Shown here: positions 1 through 10,429 of the stretch, piece after piece
Layout of the letters: every line of letters begins with the position of its first letter
Numbering within the stretch: the stretch's first letter is position 1
Assembly (NCBI GenBank): GCA_006384855.1
Contig: VCJN01002615.1
Coordinates: 27,797 to 91,796 of the forward strand
Direction of reading: 5' to 3'
Source: Tetraselmis striata
Taxonomy: Eukaryota > Chlorophyta > Chlorodendrophyceae > Chlorodendrales > Chlorodendraceae
Length of the DNA stretch: 64,000 nt
The notes under the pieces: model-generated
Told to the model about the DNA's origin: nothing
Databases searched by the model: none
What the model saw: the letters and a program-made list of their open reading frames with translations, nothing else
Made by a program: the position numbers and the translations under genes

Positions 1-2
1 TC

Positions 3-3000
3 AACACCAACTATGGCCACCACCCGCGCGACACCTACCGCCATCAGGCGCCGCCAGGCCAGCCTTTCTACAACGACAACCGCAACAATCAGGGCAGGCC
101 CCAGCGGCAGCAGCGTTGGACAAACCAGGGCAGCAACGACGGCATGCAGCGTCATCAGCAGCCGGTCGGCTTCGTCTCCCCGGCTGGACATCAGCACCCG
201 GGTCATCAGCAGGCCAGCGACACCTTCACCCAGCGGCCGACGGGACACCAGGAGGCCTACCCGTTCGTGGGAGTGTCCCCATCAGCACAACACCACAGCA
301 GCCTGCCTATCATGCTCACCTGCAACACTACCGCCCCAGGAGGGGCGGACACCGGAGCACAGGAGGGGGAGGGCGAGGACAGCGCGGAGGATGACTTACA
401 TGACCCCTGGCACGTCCCCTACTCCGACTCTTATGCCGACTTCGAGTCCCCGTTCTCACACTCATGGCATGTTCACCGCTCCCGCCCTCACCCCGACGCC
501 TTCCCGATCTTCGATGCCCCCGACACCCCCCCCCGCTGGAACGTTTACTCCCATCCCTACTCCCTCGACCCCCCCATCCACCTATTCGACATCAATTGGC
601 AACGTCCCCACCCCGTCCCCACCCCAGCCCAACCCCTATGCCTCACTTCACCCACATTTCCCGCCTCGGCGGCGTTGGCATCCCACATTCTTCATGCGGA
701 GCAAGGCGCCCTGCGTGGCGACCCGCCACCAACACTACCGCTCCTCACCGCTGCGCCGATCCTCCCGCTGCCAACCTCTCTGGTCATCGACCATCTCTTT
801 TCGCCCTGCCATGGCCCATCAGCATCTGAAGTAGAGGCTCTGGTAGAATACGGCTTCACCATCCACAAGATCACCGGCGCCGACCCGTCGCCCGAGGCTC
901 GTACTATGTGGACGCATCGCCTACATGTCATCAGCAACAAGTACCCGGACCGTCTGCCCCCTTCAGCATTTCAGGACTGTCATGCCAGGACCCCCATGGA
1001 CGTCAACAACATCACTATCGCGGAGCTGGAGACCCTGCGTCCGGTCACTCTCATCGTGTCAGGCCCACCGTGTCAACCATGGTCGCGCGCTGGCTCACGC
1101 CTTGGCTGGCAGGACCATCGCTCTCGGGCCTTTGCTTCCGTCATCAGTTTCATCCGTTTCTACCTGACTACACAGCCCACACCGGTGCGCTACATTGTGG
1201 AGAATGTTCCAGGCGCGCTGGACTTCCCTGAGATACTCTCCTCACTTGGCACCGGCAACATCATGCGTGCGACCGCCTGCGGCTCGGCGGCTCACCGCGA
1301 CACCCTCCTGTGGACCAATATCGCTTCGCAAACCGACGTTCAGGACTACATCAACAACATCAACGCCATCGAGCTCACCGACCCCGGCCCCTGCGCGTGG
1401 GACCTCTGTATATCCGAATTCCCCCACTTTACTCCTGTGGTGACAACTGACTACTTTCCGAAGTTCGTCGCCCGCCCCGGCTCATACGCTTTTCGCATGC
1501 AAACCAACGGTCAGCCGGGCGCTGGCATGGTCTACGAACATGATGGCCCCTGGTCCTGGGCAGACAACGGCAGATGGTGCGAGCCCCCTGCAGCTCTACG
1601 CGCTCGCGCCATGGGCTTCACCTTGGATGATCTGCCCACATCTCACCTTTCTGAGGCGACACTGCGCAAACTTCTCGGCGGGGTCATCGATCTCAACGTC
1701 ATGCGCAACTACATCAAGGCTGTCTCGGGCGCCGCCCCTTCCCCAGCCGTCATCACTGTCTGCCACACGTCATACGGCACCCTCATCACCAGCGATGGCG
1801 AAGCATGGGTACTCATCGACTCGGGAGCATCCTCTCACGTCAATGCCCACCGCACCGACTACATCTACTACATGGACATTCCTGCGGCAGAGCAATTTCT
1901 GGTGGGCGGTTTCGGGCAACCGGCAGTCGGCATCGGCACCACGCTGGCGCCAACACTAGACATCACAGGCAGGCCACATACCATTGTGGCACGAGACTGT
2001 TACCATACTCCTGACATCACCTCCAGTGTCGGTCTCACCAACATCAGCCGCCTCCTCAGCACCCATCAACTCAGCAAGCATGGCTACTCTTTCTACTTCA
2101 GCCGCCTCCTCAACAGCATGATCACCCCAGATGGCGCAGTCATCCACCTTCAGCCCTACCCCGGCACCACAGGCTTGTACGGCATCAAGCTCCTTCCCAT
2201 CCGCGATCCGTCTCATGGGGTCATGGCACTGCCATCTCCAACGGCCTCCTACTCCCTGTGGCATCTTCGACTTGGTCATCGCTGCGCGCGCCACATGGAG
2301 CTCACCCAACAACATGCCATCGGCATCCCGAAACTCGGATCTGCCCCGGAGGCCATATGCCCGGCGTGCATTCAGGCCAAATCCCACCAGCAGTCAGTCA
2401 ACCGTCAGCCCTCCCCACGCGCGGAGGCACCATACATGCTCGTGGTCATCGACGACTGGAAGGGACCTTGTCCGTCGGTCACTGGCGCGCAGCATGTTTT
2501 CGGCGCGGTGGATTCCTACACTGGAGTAAAGGTAGCAATCACCATGCGCACCAAGGACGAGGCCGTCCGCGCCGTCCATCAACTTCATGCGGCGGTTCTC
2601 GGCATGGGTCACACCGTTCAACGCATACGTGCCGATCGCAGCGCGGTTTATACCGGCTCTCCGTTTCGTCAAGCATGTGCAGACCTCAACATCGCGCTGG
2701 AGTTTACCGCATCCCACTCTCATCATCAGGCAGGCCTGGCGGAGCGCTCTTTCCGCACTATCGGTGAGTGTGCCCAAGCCATGCTTCTCCACGCCGGCCT
2801 CGACCGCACCTTCTGGGACTGGGCGTATCTTCACGCCGTCTATCTCTGCAACCGCCAGTGGAGCTCGTCCGTCAATGCCATACCTTACACGCTGATGACC
2901 GGTCGCAAGCCCGACCTCGCCAACCTGCATGTTTTCGGCTGTGTGGCCTGGGTCAACATACCTGTGACTATGCGGGCAGCCAAGGGAAAAATGACACCTA

Positions 3001-4829
3001 AATCCTGGCCGGGCATCTACGTTGGCCACCATGAGGACTCCGCCGGCTACCGCATATACAACCCGGCTACCAGGCGCGAAACGGTTACACGCGATGTCAT
3101 CTTTGATGAGGTGACACGACCCTTCTCCAGCACACCGGCACTCTCTATGCCAGTCTTCCAGCTCCCCGACGATGACCACCTGATGGATGAGCCGCAACCC
3201 TTGGACCAGCAGGAGGGGCCCCACGCGCCACCTCCCATGCTGCCACCCATGCCGCCGTCAGCGGCGCTTGCCTCCGCGCAGGAGGGGCCCCCACCTCCGC
3301 AGCCAGAAGGGACGTATCTTCCGCGTCATCAGGAGGGGGACGCCACAGCACTGCCAACTCCTCACTCCAGTGGATCAGCGCACATATCTTCTCCTTATGT
3401 CGACCTTAGCGACTACCACCCCAAGCTGGTAGCATCCGCCATCGCGGAGGTTGTGCGCCCCTACCCGGCGCAGATGGCCGCCCTCGCCCTGCCAGCACCC
3501 ACTGTCCGCGTGTCCAAGGCGCCGCGCAACTACAAGGAGGCCATCTCCAGCAATCACCCCGATGACTGGAAACAGTCCATGGACCGAGAGATCGCCTCTA
3601 TCACCAAGATGGAGACCTTTGTTTGGATCAGCATTCCTGACCTTCGCCGCGACAACCCATCAGCAATCATCATACAGACGGCGTGGGCCTTTGCGGAGAA
3701 ACAAGACAAGGATGGCAACCTCATCAAGCGCAAGGCCAGAGTGGTTGTCCGCGGCGATCAACTTACTGCCGGCGAGAACTATGATGACACTAAGACCTAT
3801 GCCCCGGTCGTCAGCTTCATCGCCTTGCGCACCACTATTGCTCTCGCAGTTCAACTTGACTGGGAGCTGTACCAGTTCGACGTCACCTGTGCTTTCCTCA
3901 ACGCTAACCTCGATGAAGATGTCTACGTCTACCCCCCCCCCGGCTACGGCCGCAAGGATCAGGCTTGGAAACTCGTTAAGGCACTCTATGGCCTGCCGCA
4001 GGCACCCAAGGCGTGGTTTCTGCGCTTTTCTTCTTTTCTCCGTGACTTCGGCTTCGTCAGCTCCGAGTGCGATCCAGGCGTATGGACGCTGCTCGCAGTC
4101 GATAAATCGCTGCTGGCCATCCTATGCGTCTACGTCGATGACATCATGCTGGCTGCCTCCCCGTCGTCCGACATCCGGGAGCGTTTTCAGACTTCTCTCT
4201 TCTCTACGTTTGATGCAACTACTGACGGCCTATGCACCTGGCTTCTTGGCATGGCCATTGATCGCAAGCCGGGAGGCGTGCTCCACCTCCATCAGGAGAA
4301 GTACATCAACGACATCTTGACTACCTTCAACATGGCGGCGTGCGCGCCTCGCCGCCTACCCTGCACACCGGATACCGATTTTCATGACCCTACAGTCGCC
4401 TACCGCGCGCAAGTTCAGAAGAGTGTGGCCCTGTCTACTGCCGAGGCGGAGTTCGTGGCGCTCTGCATGGCATGCAAATGTCTGGCATTTATTCGCGTTC
4501 TTCTGCGCCAGCTCCACCACCCCACCACTGACCCAGTGCGGGTATGCGAGGACAATCAAGCATGCATCGTTCAGGTGAAACATGGTATGATTACAAGCGC
4601 GCAACGCCACATTGACCTCAAGTTTCAGTATGCAGCCCAACTCTGCCAAGACGGCGTCATCGACATGCACTACACGCCTACCGCAGACCAACTCGCCGAT
4701 TTCTTCACTAAAGCGCTGCCGCTGACTACCTTTCTTCGTTTCCGCGCTTTCCTGATGGGGTCATCCGAGGAGCCCCGTGTTGCGCCTCTGCCGCCATCAG
4801 TCTTGCGCCCGCGGGATTCCACAGGATGA
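3..4829 (+). CDS. Copia-type Gag-Pol polyprotein with an inserted cytosine-5 DNA methyltransferase-like domain (5' partial)
   Basis: The frame is open from base 3, so the protein begins upstream; the first internal Met is at base 144. Counting from base 3, residues 1-250 are low-complexity, rich in Gln, Asn and Pro, consistent with a gag C terminus. Residues about 260-580 resemble a C5 cytosine methyltransferase (GPPCQPWS and VENVPG motifs). Aspartic protease (LIDSGASSHV) lies near 600-616. The GAG-pre-integrase zinc-binding segment (HLRLGH...CPAC) is near 750-800, and the integrase core near 810-935. Reverse transcriptase (YVDD) is near 1165-1430 and RNase H (STAEAEF, DNQACI) near 1470-1570. 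Order PR-IN-RT-RH identifies Ty1/Copia. The polyprotein would be cleaved by its own protease and would act in a virus-like particle and at the integration site. Confidence 0.9.
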   Translation, partial: NTNYGHHPRDTYRHQAPPGQPFYNDNRNNQGRPQRQQRWTNQGSNDGMQRHQQPVGFVSPAGHQHPGHQQASDTFTQRPTGHQEAYPFVGVSPSAQHHSSLPIMLTCNTTAPGGADTGAQEGEGEDSAEDDLHDPWHVPYSDSYADFESPFSHSWHVHRSRPHPDAFPIFDAPDTPPRWNVYSHPYSLDPPIHLFDINWQRPHPVPTPAQPLCLTSPTFPASAALASHILHAEQGALRGDPPPTLPLLTAAPILPLPTSLVIDHLFSPCHGPSASEVEALVEYGFTIHKITGADPSPEARTMWTHRLHVISNKYPDRLPPSAFQDCHARTPMDVNNITIAELETLRPVTLIVSGPPCQPWSRAGSRLGWQDHRSRAFASVISFIRFYLTTQPTPVRYIVENVPGALDFPEILSSLGTGNIMRATACGSAAHRDTLLWTNIASQTDVQDYINNINAIELTDPGPCAWDLCISEFPHFTPVVTTDYFPKFVARPGSYAFRMQTNGQPGAGMVYEHDGPWSWADNGRWCEPPAALRARAMGFTLDDLPTSHLSEATLRKLLGGVIDLNVMRNYIKAVSGAAPSPAVITVCHTSYGTLITSDGEAWVLIDSGASSHVNAHRTDYIYYMDIPAAEQFLVGGFGQPAVGIGTTLAPTLDITGRPHTIVARDCYHTPDITSSVGLTNISRLLSTHQLSKHGYSFYFSRLLNSMITPDGAVIHLQPYPGTTGLYGIKLLPIRDPSHGVMALPSPTASYSLWHLRLGHRCARHMELTQQHAIGIPKLGSAPEAICPACIQAKSHQQSVNRQPSPRAEAPYMLVVIDDWKGPCPSVTGAQHVFGAVDSYTGVKVAITMRTKDEAVRAVHQLHAAVLGMGHTVQRIRADRSAVYTGSPFRQACADLNIALEFTASHSHHQAGLAERSFRTIGECAQAMLLHAGLDRTFWDWAYLHAVYLCNRQWSSSVNAIPYTLMTGRKPDLANLHVFGCVAWVNIPVTMRAAKGKMTPKSWPGIYVGHHEDSAGYRIYNPATRRETVTRDVIFDEVTRPFSSTPALSMPVFQLPDDDHLMDEPQPLDQQEGPHAPPPMLPPMPPSAALASAQEGPPPPQPEGTYLPRHQEGDATALPTPHSSGSAHISSPYVDLSDYHPKLVASAIAEVVRPYPAQMAALALPAPTVRVSKAPRNYKEAISSNHPDDWKQSMDREIASITKMETFVWISIPDLRRDNPSAIIIQTAWAFAEKQDKDGNLIKRKARVVVRGDQLTAGENYDDTKTYAPVVSFIALRTTIALAVQLDWELYQFDVTCAFLNANLDEDVYVYPPPGYGRKDQAWKLVKALYGLPQAPKAWFLRFSSFLRDFGFVSSECDPGVWTLLAVDKSLLAILCVYVDDIMLAASPSSDIRERFQTSLFSTFDATTDGLCTWLLGMAIDRKPGGVLHLHQEKYINDILTTFNMAACAPRRLPCTPDTDFHDPTVAYRAQVQKSVALSTAEAEFVALCMACKCLAFIRVLLRQLHHPTTDPVRVCEDNQACIVQVKHGMITSAQRHIDLKFQYAAQLCQDGVIDMHYTPTADQLADFFTKALPLTTFLRFRAFLMGSSEEPRVAPLPPSVLRPRDSTG
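780..1740 (+). other. Cytosine-5 DNA methyltransferase-like domain inside the Copia polyprotein
   Basis: In frame with gag and protease, this segment has the hallmark GPPCQPWS (the Pro-Cys catalytic motif IV of C5 methyltransferases, at about 1058-1081). About 40 residues later comes VENVPG, like the ENV motif VI, and then a region with ACGSAAHRDTLLW resembling the following arginine-rich motif. A C-terminal stretch with RARAMGF resembles the late motifs that return to the methyltransferase fold. An N-terminal S-adenosylmethionine-binding motif I is not clearly recognisable. Family assignment rests on motif spacing; activity is not established. Confidence 0.8.
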
Positions 4830-4836
4830 GGAGGGG
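4823..4836 (+). other. Polypurine tract of the Copia element
   Basis: A 14-base run consisting of purines apart from one T lies directly before a TGTTGG start, the expected place for the plus-strand primer of an LTR element. It overlaps the end of the polyprotein frame. Confidence 0.65.
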
Positions 4837-5335
4837 TGTTGGACCCAGGGTACCCCGGTACCCTGAATCCGCTTTTTCTCTCTGTGAAATCCGCATTTTC
4901 TGGCTGCCGTACCTGTGCCTAATTTGGACCTTATGGCAGCAGTACGGCACCAAAGCATGGCACCTAGGCATCTTTGCCAGTTGGCCTTCTTAGACGGAGA
5001 GGTGTCCGTTCTAAGTGACACCTAGTCGGCTGGTATAAATTGCCAGCCTCGGCTCCTTGTAATTCAGTCAACTGCTTTTCCAGAAATATTCCGACTCACC
5101 CTTTCTCTCTCGTGACAGTGCCACTCAGCCATCACCACGGCGACAGCGACTACCTATCGTCCATCGCCCACGGCTCATAGCAGCCCTTTGCCTTTCCAGC
5201 TCGCACCTTGCTTGCTGGCACTCGACGTGATTCGACGCGTGCACGCCGACTCTCGCCGACTCTCCCCCCATCAGTGACAGTGCCACTCAGCCATCACTTC
5301 GACAATCCCCTCCGACAAGTAGTACACGAGTCACT
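4837..5335 (+). repeat. 3' LTR of the Copia element (right edge approximate)
   Basis: The LTR starts with TGTTGG after the polypurine tract. It contains a TATA-like box and, further on, two exact 24-bp direct copies of a sequence beginning GTGACAGTGCCACTCAGCC at 5112-5135 and 5274-5297. The end is placed near 5335 because later sequence aligns loosely with the two-gene transposon described at 50.5-57.8 kb. The exact terminal CA cannot be fixed without the 5' LTR. Confidence 0.6.
5034..5040 (+). promoter_or_regulatory. TATA-like box in the Copia LTR
   Basis: TATAAAT lies about 200 bp into the LTR, in a plausible position to drive transcription from the R region. Confidence 0.5.
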
Positions 5336-5698
5336 GTACTTTACGGGAATCGCCGCCCTTCATATCTGCTATTAGGCGCGCGCCTCCTCACGAGTACGCG
5401 CGGAAGATACCCGTGTGATGACGAGTGATGATGACGAGCAGGCGGCTCAATACGGTACTGGTCGATACACAACAAAGGCTGCAAAAATGCATTACACGGT
5501 AGTCACGGTTGGCTTTGTGATTTAACAAAGGTGAGGTGCCAGGCTGGATAAGCGGCCCATGAGCGTCGAGCTTCGGGATGTGGTTAAGCGGACATGGGCG
5601 CGCCTACTCCTAGCTGGCAAATTTAACGTCAAGGCACCGGACATTTTCGGATTTATGGCGGAGGGGTCGGCAACTGCATAAAGTATTAGGGAAATACT

Positions 5699-6637
5699 AG
5701 AAATTTAATTACAATGGGTCTACTACCGCCCCCGGCCCGTGCCCGCCCCCCCTGGCCTGCGGCCGGCTGGCTACGCTGCCGCCGGCCTCTTCCTGGCGCC
5801 GGCACGTGGTGTTATGCCCGCTGTCGGCTCGGGTGCTGACTGCCCCTTGTTGCCCGCAGATACTTCTGCGGGCATGCTATTCATGGCAGCTGATGCCATC
5901 TGCTGCGCCCCGCGGCTAGGGAGCTTGTTTGACGGGGCTGGCATGATGCCGCCGCGCGCTCCCGTTGCGCTTGCTTCCTCTGGCGTCCAGCCTGCATCCT
6001 CGCAGCAGCGTCCTGAAGCGCCGGGGATCTAGCCGCACGGGGAACATGAGCTCGTCGAGCGAGCGGGGGAGGGGGGCTGTAGCCGGTAGCCAGGTCTTGC
6101 GCCGGAGCGCCGTTCTGGTCGATTCCGGACTGCGGTAGTGATGAAAGAAAAAACACTAAGTCGCCGACACTCGGGCAGCGACAACATCAGCAGCTAGCTA
6201 CACGATGAGCAGGTAAACCGGCCGGCAAGCGCACCTTTGCACTGGGGATGCAAAGAACCCTTGCTGCATGCGTCGGCTTCATCGATTTAAGCAAGGCAGC
6301 TTGCTCCTCCTCCACGGTCAATTAGGGTGGGCAGACGGGCCGTTCAGCTTGACCAGTCAAAAACGCTCGACGTGTCATCGGCGCTGACTGTCGTGAGGTA
6401 GTAGCGCAGGGGCGGGCCGCGCGGGACAGGCGGGGGCTCGCGTGCTCCTCTCGGCAGCATGATATCTTCCCACGACGCGTCATCCGTCCCGGCAGCGGCA
6501 TGGAAGGTGCTGACGGAGGCCATGGTGGCACGGGGGGCGAGCACGGCGATCTGCTCTTCATGCGAAGCGGTCAGCATAAATAGGCGAAGAGGAAGTGCCG
6601 AAGAGTGAAAGTGCGCGCGCGGCTGGTGGCTCATCAC
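5699..6637 (-). pseudogene. Gene A remnant of the two-gene TIR transposon
   Basis: Two blocks on the minus strand match the gene at 51.2-52.96 kb. The N-terminal block (6637-6344) ends with a PPLRYYLTTVSADD segment corresponding to PPLLYNVTCVRLSS in the other copy. The C-terminal block (about 6156-5880) contains ARMQAGRQRKQA, nearly identical to ARMQAGRQQKQA. The roughly 200-residue middle part with the conserved KRFKEL region is absent here, so the gene is internally deleted. No known domain was recognised; the residues flanking the conserved blocks are Pro-, Ala- and Gln-rich. Similarity at protein level with poor DNA similarity between blocks suggests that the parent gene was once under selection. 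Confidence 0.55.
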
Positions 6638-7189
6638 GTACTTTATATCATTGCATCAGTCTCGAGTAGCAATGGTACCTCGGTACCCGGGGCGTCACAA
6701 TAACATTATCAATGACACTGCGATGCATCTGCTGTTGTATGTAATGCACAACGTGTTTCACATTAATCTTATTGCTGAACAGATTACATGCAGATCAACA
6801 TACATACCACAAATAACATGAAATTCACAAAGTACAGATGTGTATAACGGCAAAGACAAATGCAAACTTTTGTGTCAACATCGGTTTACAATACTTATTG
6901 CTCGCGACGATACTGCAGTACACCGCGGCATCCATGCGTAACATTGACCCATGTTGTCAGTATCAGAAAAAATATGTTGTGAGTGCGTCAGGAAAATTAG
7001 TGAAGCAGGCATGTGCAAGCATAATGCAGATTGGCCATGTTTCGTAAGATAGTATTGCTTAACATTACATTTGGAAACCCCAGACCCAACCGACGCCTAT
7101 ATGTATCATGCGCCTGCCATACTACGCAACTGCTCCCGCAACATATGGATATGCTCAATTCACACACGCCACGGTTGCTGCGTATATGC

Positions 7190-7760
7190 TACTACTGCAT
7201 GGCATCAACACCGCCATCATCCTCATCGAGGGCGGCGATGTCGTAGGCATGGGAGTGCTTCAAGTAGGAGCACCACCCGTGCCGGGCTGCACTATCAGCA
7301 TCATCGCAAAGTGCAGGAAAGCAACAACTACATGTAAGATGCTTCAGCAATAATATATAACACAGGTGGCCCATCACCTGATCATCTGCCTCGGCACAGC
7401 GTCACCAGCGGTCCTTTGCCGCCGCCCCCTGCCAGCAGTGCTGATGGCCTCTGTCCATGTATATGTGACAAGTCTGCCATGCACAATCCTGGGCGGGAAG
7501 ACAAAGTCCTGCTGGAAGACAGTGTTGATCGGGCCCTCCCACAGTCCAGTGCTCATAGGCGTTGATAGCACGCATCTCCAACTGCAAACACAACGGGAGG
7601 CGAAGTCATCGCGCTGTTTTTAAGGTGGCGCTCAGCGACAACGAAATAAGTTACCTTGACCTACAAGCTACGGGCAGCTACGGAGGTATTCTTCGCAGCC
7701 TTCATGGACATCGCGGCAGCAAAGGACATCACTCCGTGCATGAAGTTGCATGACGGCAGT
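7190..7760 (-). pseudogene. Gene B remnant (3' exons) of the two-gene TIR transposon
   Basis: On the minus strand an exon starting near 7581, after a TTTGCAG acceptor, encodes GLWEGPINTVFQQDFVFPPR and continues IVHGRLVTYTWTEAIS. The other copy has GIWEGAVNAVFRPDFVFPLS followed by IVQGRLVTCTWTEAVS, after an acceptor at the same place (54053). The next exon, near 7290-7210, encodes a GWCSYLKHSHAYD segment matching GWAFYVKHSHAKD at 53.7 kb. The upstream exon of this copy has stops in all frames near 7650-7750, so the gene is broken. Function unknown. Confidence 0.6.
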
Positions 7761-8083
7761 TTCCCGATGGATAGAACTGCATGGCAACCTTGACGCACTG
7801 AGTGCTCAGTGCATGGAGCACTGCAAACATGGAGATCAAGGAGGGCTTCCGCAACGGCAGCAACCAACAGCCCCAGCACCTGCTCAAGTCCGGCAAGGTG
7901 ATGCTGTCCAGGTACGGCCAAGTCACGACGCGCAGCACCTTGATCGCGCACCACCGTGACATGCATAGACCAGCCCATCGTGCACAGCCCCACCTGCCCA
8001 AGGCAAAGGCGTGTGCCGTGAAGGCAGAGATGGCAGCGAAAGCGGCGACGAAGCGAATGAAGATGTGAATGCATTAATTACAT

Positions 8084-9055
8084 CTAGTGAGCGTGTCCCT
8101 TCCCCTTCTCGCCCTTACTGGATTTGCCATAGACAACCATGTCACATGAGCGGCAGGTGCTCGGCTCACCGCTGCCCCCAGCCCCCCTCACCGATGTTGA
8201 ACGCCTCGCCTCCCGCCTCCATCGTTGCTTCGCGCCCCGCCCTCCTCTGCATGAAGTACTTCTTTCATATGGCCCGCACTTTACCGCATCCCAGCTGTCA
8301 ATGCTGTCGTAGCTTTCAGTAGAACTGCGCCGATGTGCGGGGCGCTGAATAGTCGCCTTCGCTGGTGTTATCTGAGATACCCGCTCACTCTCGCTCCATG
8401 CGCTCCTGCCACTCCGTAGCGCGCAGCTTCCGAGCGCGCTCACCCAACTCACGCGCACGCTCTGAGCGCACAGTTCGGAGCGCCTACTGTTCCAGCTTGT
8501 CTGCCTCGCTCTTGCCTTGCAGCGCCTCCCACCGGAATACATAGCCACCCGTCTCTATGGGAAGCGGTGGCGGGATTGGTGCGCTGAATCCCAGCCCATC
8601 ACATCGCGCAGAGCATCGCTATCGTCCATCGGGTGCATAAAATGCGCCTCGCACAGCGCATGCAGCTCGCGCATTGCGTATACTTTGGGATCATCGAAGG
8701 CAGTGAGGAAGGGCCATACCTTTGGATCACTTGGGCCCACTGAGTAGCCAGTTGGCATCTCCATGTGGTGGCCGTGGCCGTTCACGCGGTCGTACATCGC
8801 CTGGGTCACCGCCGAGACCAACGCCTCCTCGCCTACCACTGGTAGGCCGTCTACTGTGGTGGACTTGCCACACTTCCGGCAGAATTCGGAGGCGGCGGGC
8901 CGGTGGCCGAAACGGCCAGAACGCACCGAGCGCAGTTCTCGCGTCGCGCCATATCGTTGGGGCGCTGCGTCGGGGCGAAGGGTTTTCAGCCTCCAACCCG
9001 CCGTAGCTTCAACGGACGATGCGAGAGAACAACGGACGAACTCAAAATCCGCCAC
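8084..9055 (-). pseudogene. Degenerate coding stretch of unknown family
   Basis: The 5' part (9055-8555) is an intact 166-codon minus-strand frame starting with Met. It includes FCRKCGKS, which could be part of a zinc-binding site, and acidic, aromatic segments such as DPKVWPFLTAFDDPK. Just downstream, another minus-strand frame encodes a charged helix-like stretch (RWEALQGKSEADKLEQ, then ALRTVRSERARELGERA) interrupted by stop codons. I read this as one decayed gene, probably of a transposon because of its position between a transposon remnant and an L1 element. It has no detected match elsewhere in the window. Product unknown. Confidence 0.4.
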
Positions 9056-10429
9056 GGCAACGACCTCAGCTTCCCCTCCCTCTAGCGATATCGGGTGCGT
9101 GTCGGGTGGGATCGGTGCGTTCTAGCCACGCGGCCACGCGAAACCCGGCTTCCTCTAGCTGTGACAAATCGCAGTTGCACACGTACGCCGCTCACGCCGC
9201 TGCGATACGTGTGCAGCTGCGGTTTGCCCACCGGCTCACATGGGGAACCGTTTCGGGATCGCATGCGCGAAGAGTTGGCGTGGCTTCATACGACTTATCC
9301 GAGGGATATGATCGTGATGGTGAGTGGGGGGGGGGGGGGGGGGGTTGGAACATGGATGAAAGGGAGTTGGCGGCTCTACTCAAGCGTTGGCGGTGCCTTC
9401 CCAGCGGTAAGCCCATGTGGCCGCGGGATGTATCGGCGCGCAAACGCGGCACCTGCCGGAGGGGCACCTGCCTCGTTCTCGATCACTTCATCGCATGGCC
9501 CATCACCATGGGCCCTTATTCCCCCCCTCTCTCGCCCTCGACATGGGTGGACTACTCTTGAAACACCTCCGATAACTTCCATGTCCTGTCTTCTTCCCAT
9601 GTGGGCGCCTTCCGTGAGGATACCCGTCCACCTCCCGTACATGAACGCATATCTGCAAGGTCAGCTCCCAAACCGGCCCACAGTGACTCTCCCTCTGAAT
9701 GGCCGAAGCCGTTCCATGATTTCGTCACCGCTAATCCGTTCGCGGTGCTCGCTCCTCTAGATGCCCCACATGTAGACGGCGGGCCCTCGGGAGGGGGGAA
9801 AATCCTATAGACACCGACGCCGACCAATTTATACAGGCAATACGGTCGGGGGCGCGCGGGGTAGGTATGGTTATTACCGCCAAGCCCACACGTCGTGGCC
9901 TAGGGCCCCCGTTGCAACGGTCTATCATATAATAGGTGCGATTAATCGTCGGCGCATGGCCTTTATGGCGTGCCGGGGGACTAGGGGCCCTCGGGATGCC
10001 GCTCTATCGTCGACACATTATGCTGCTGCACGGGATAAGGTTCGGACACTAGTACGTAATAACCGCCGAGAGGGAGCGGGCCGTGCAAAAAGTGGTTCTG
10101 GATTTTAAGAAGGGTGGTGGGAGACGGGAGTTCCGGAAGTGGGTGCGCTCTCTCCGTAAAGGGCAGGGTTCAATTGAGGGCACGAACGACCAGCCAATAC
10201 GCGATCCGGTATCGGGGGTGCGATCCGAGCCGGGCGAAATCAATGCTTGCCGGGCGCGGCACTATCGGGAGCTGCTGCCTTACCCCCACCCGCCCTAGCA
10301 CAACGGGCTGCGATAATTATACCGTGCGGCGTGGGAACACCGGCACGGTACATCGCCACCCATTGCCCCCGCCCTAAACAGGATCAATGGGCATATAGCA
10401 TGGGAGGAACTAGTCAAGGCCATTAGGCG

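Larger units (their letters stand above)
1..5335 (+). mobile_element. Ty1/Copia-type LTR retrotransposon, 3' portion (5' end lies before the window)
   Basis: A long open frame with protease, integrase, reverse transcriptase and RNase H in the Copia order is followed by a purine-rich tract and an LTR-like sequence. The 5' LTR, primer-binding site and first part of gag lie outside the window, so LTR divergence cannot be used for dating. The long open frame suggests a fairly young copy; it looks largely whole, with perhaps one break. The right limit is approximate because no second LTR is available for comparison. An extra methyltransferase-like domain makes it unusual. Confidence 0.9.
5540..8080 (-). 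mobile_element. Partial, decayed copy of the two-gene TIR DNA transposon found whole at 50.5-57.8 kb
   Basis: Sequence similarity to the full copy runs in the same order. The segment around 5550-5720 matches 51050-51220, gene A pieces at 5.7-6.64 kb match 51.2-52.9 kb, the spacer with paired GGTACC sequences matches near 53.07 kb, and gene B exons at 7.05-7.7 kb match 53.4-54.15 kb. The middle of gene A and the 5' part of gene B are missing, and no intact terminal inverted repeat was found on either side. It is a dead derivative. Confidence 0.65.

Noticed and set aside
692-3557. Antisense ORFs within the Copia polyprotein region
   Set aside because: They are shadow frames of the long sense coding region and have no recognisable domains.
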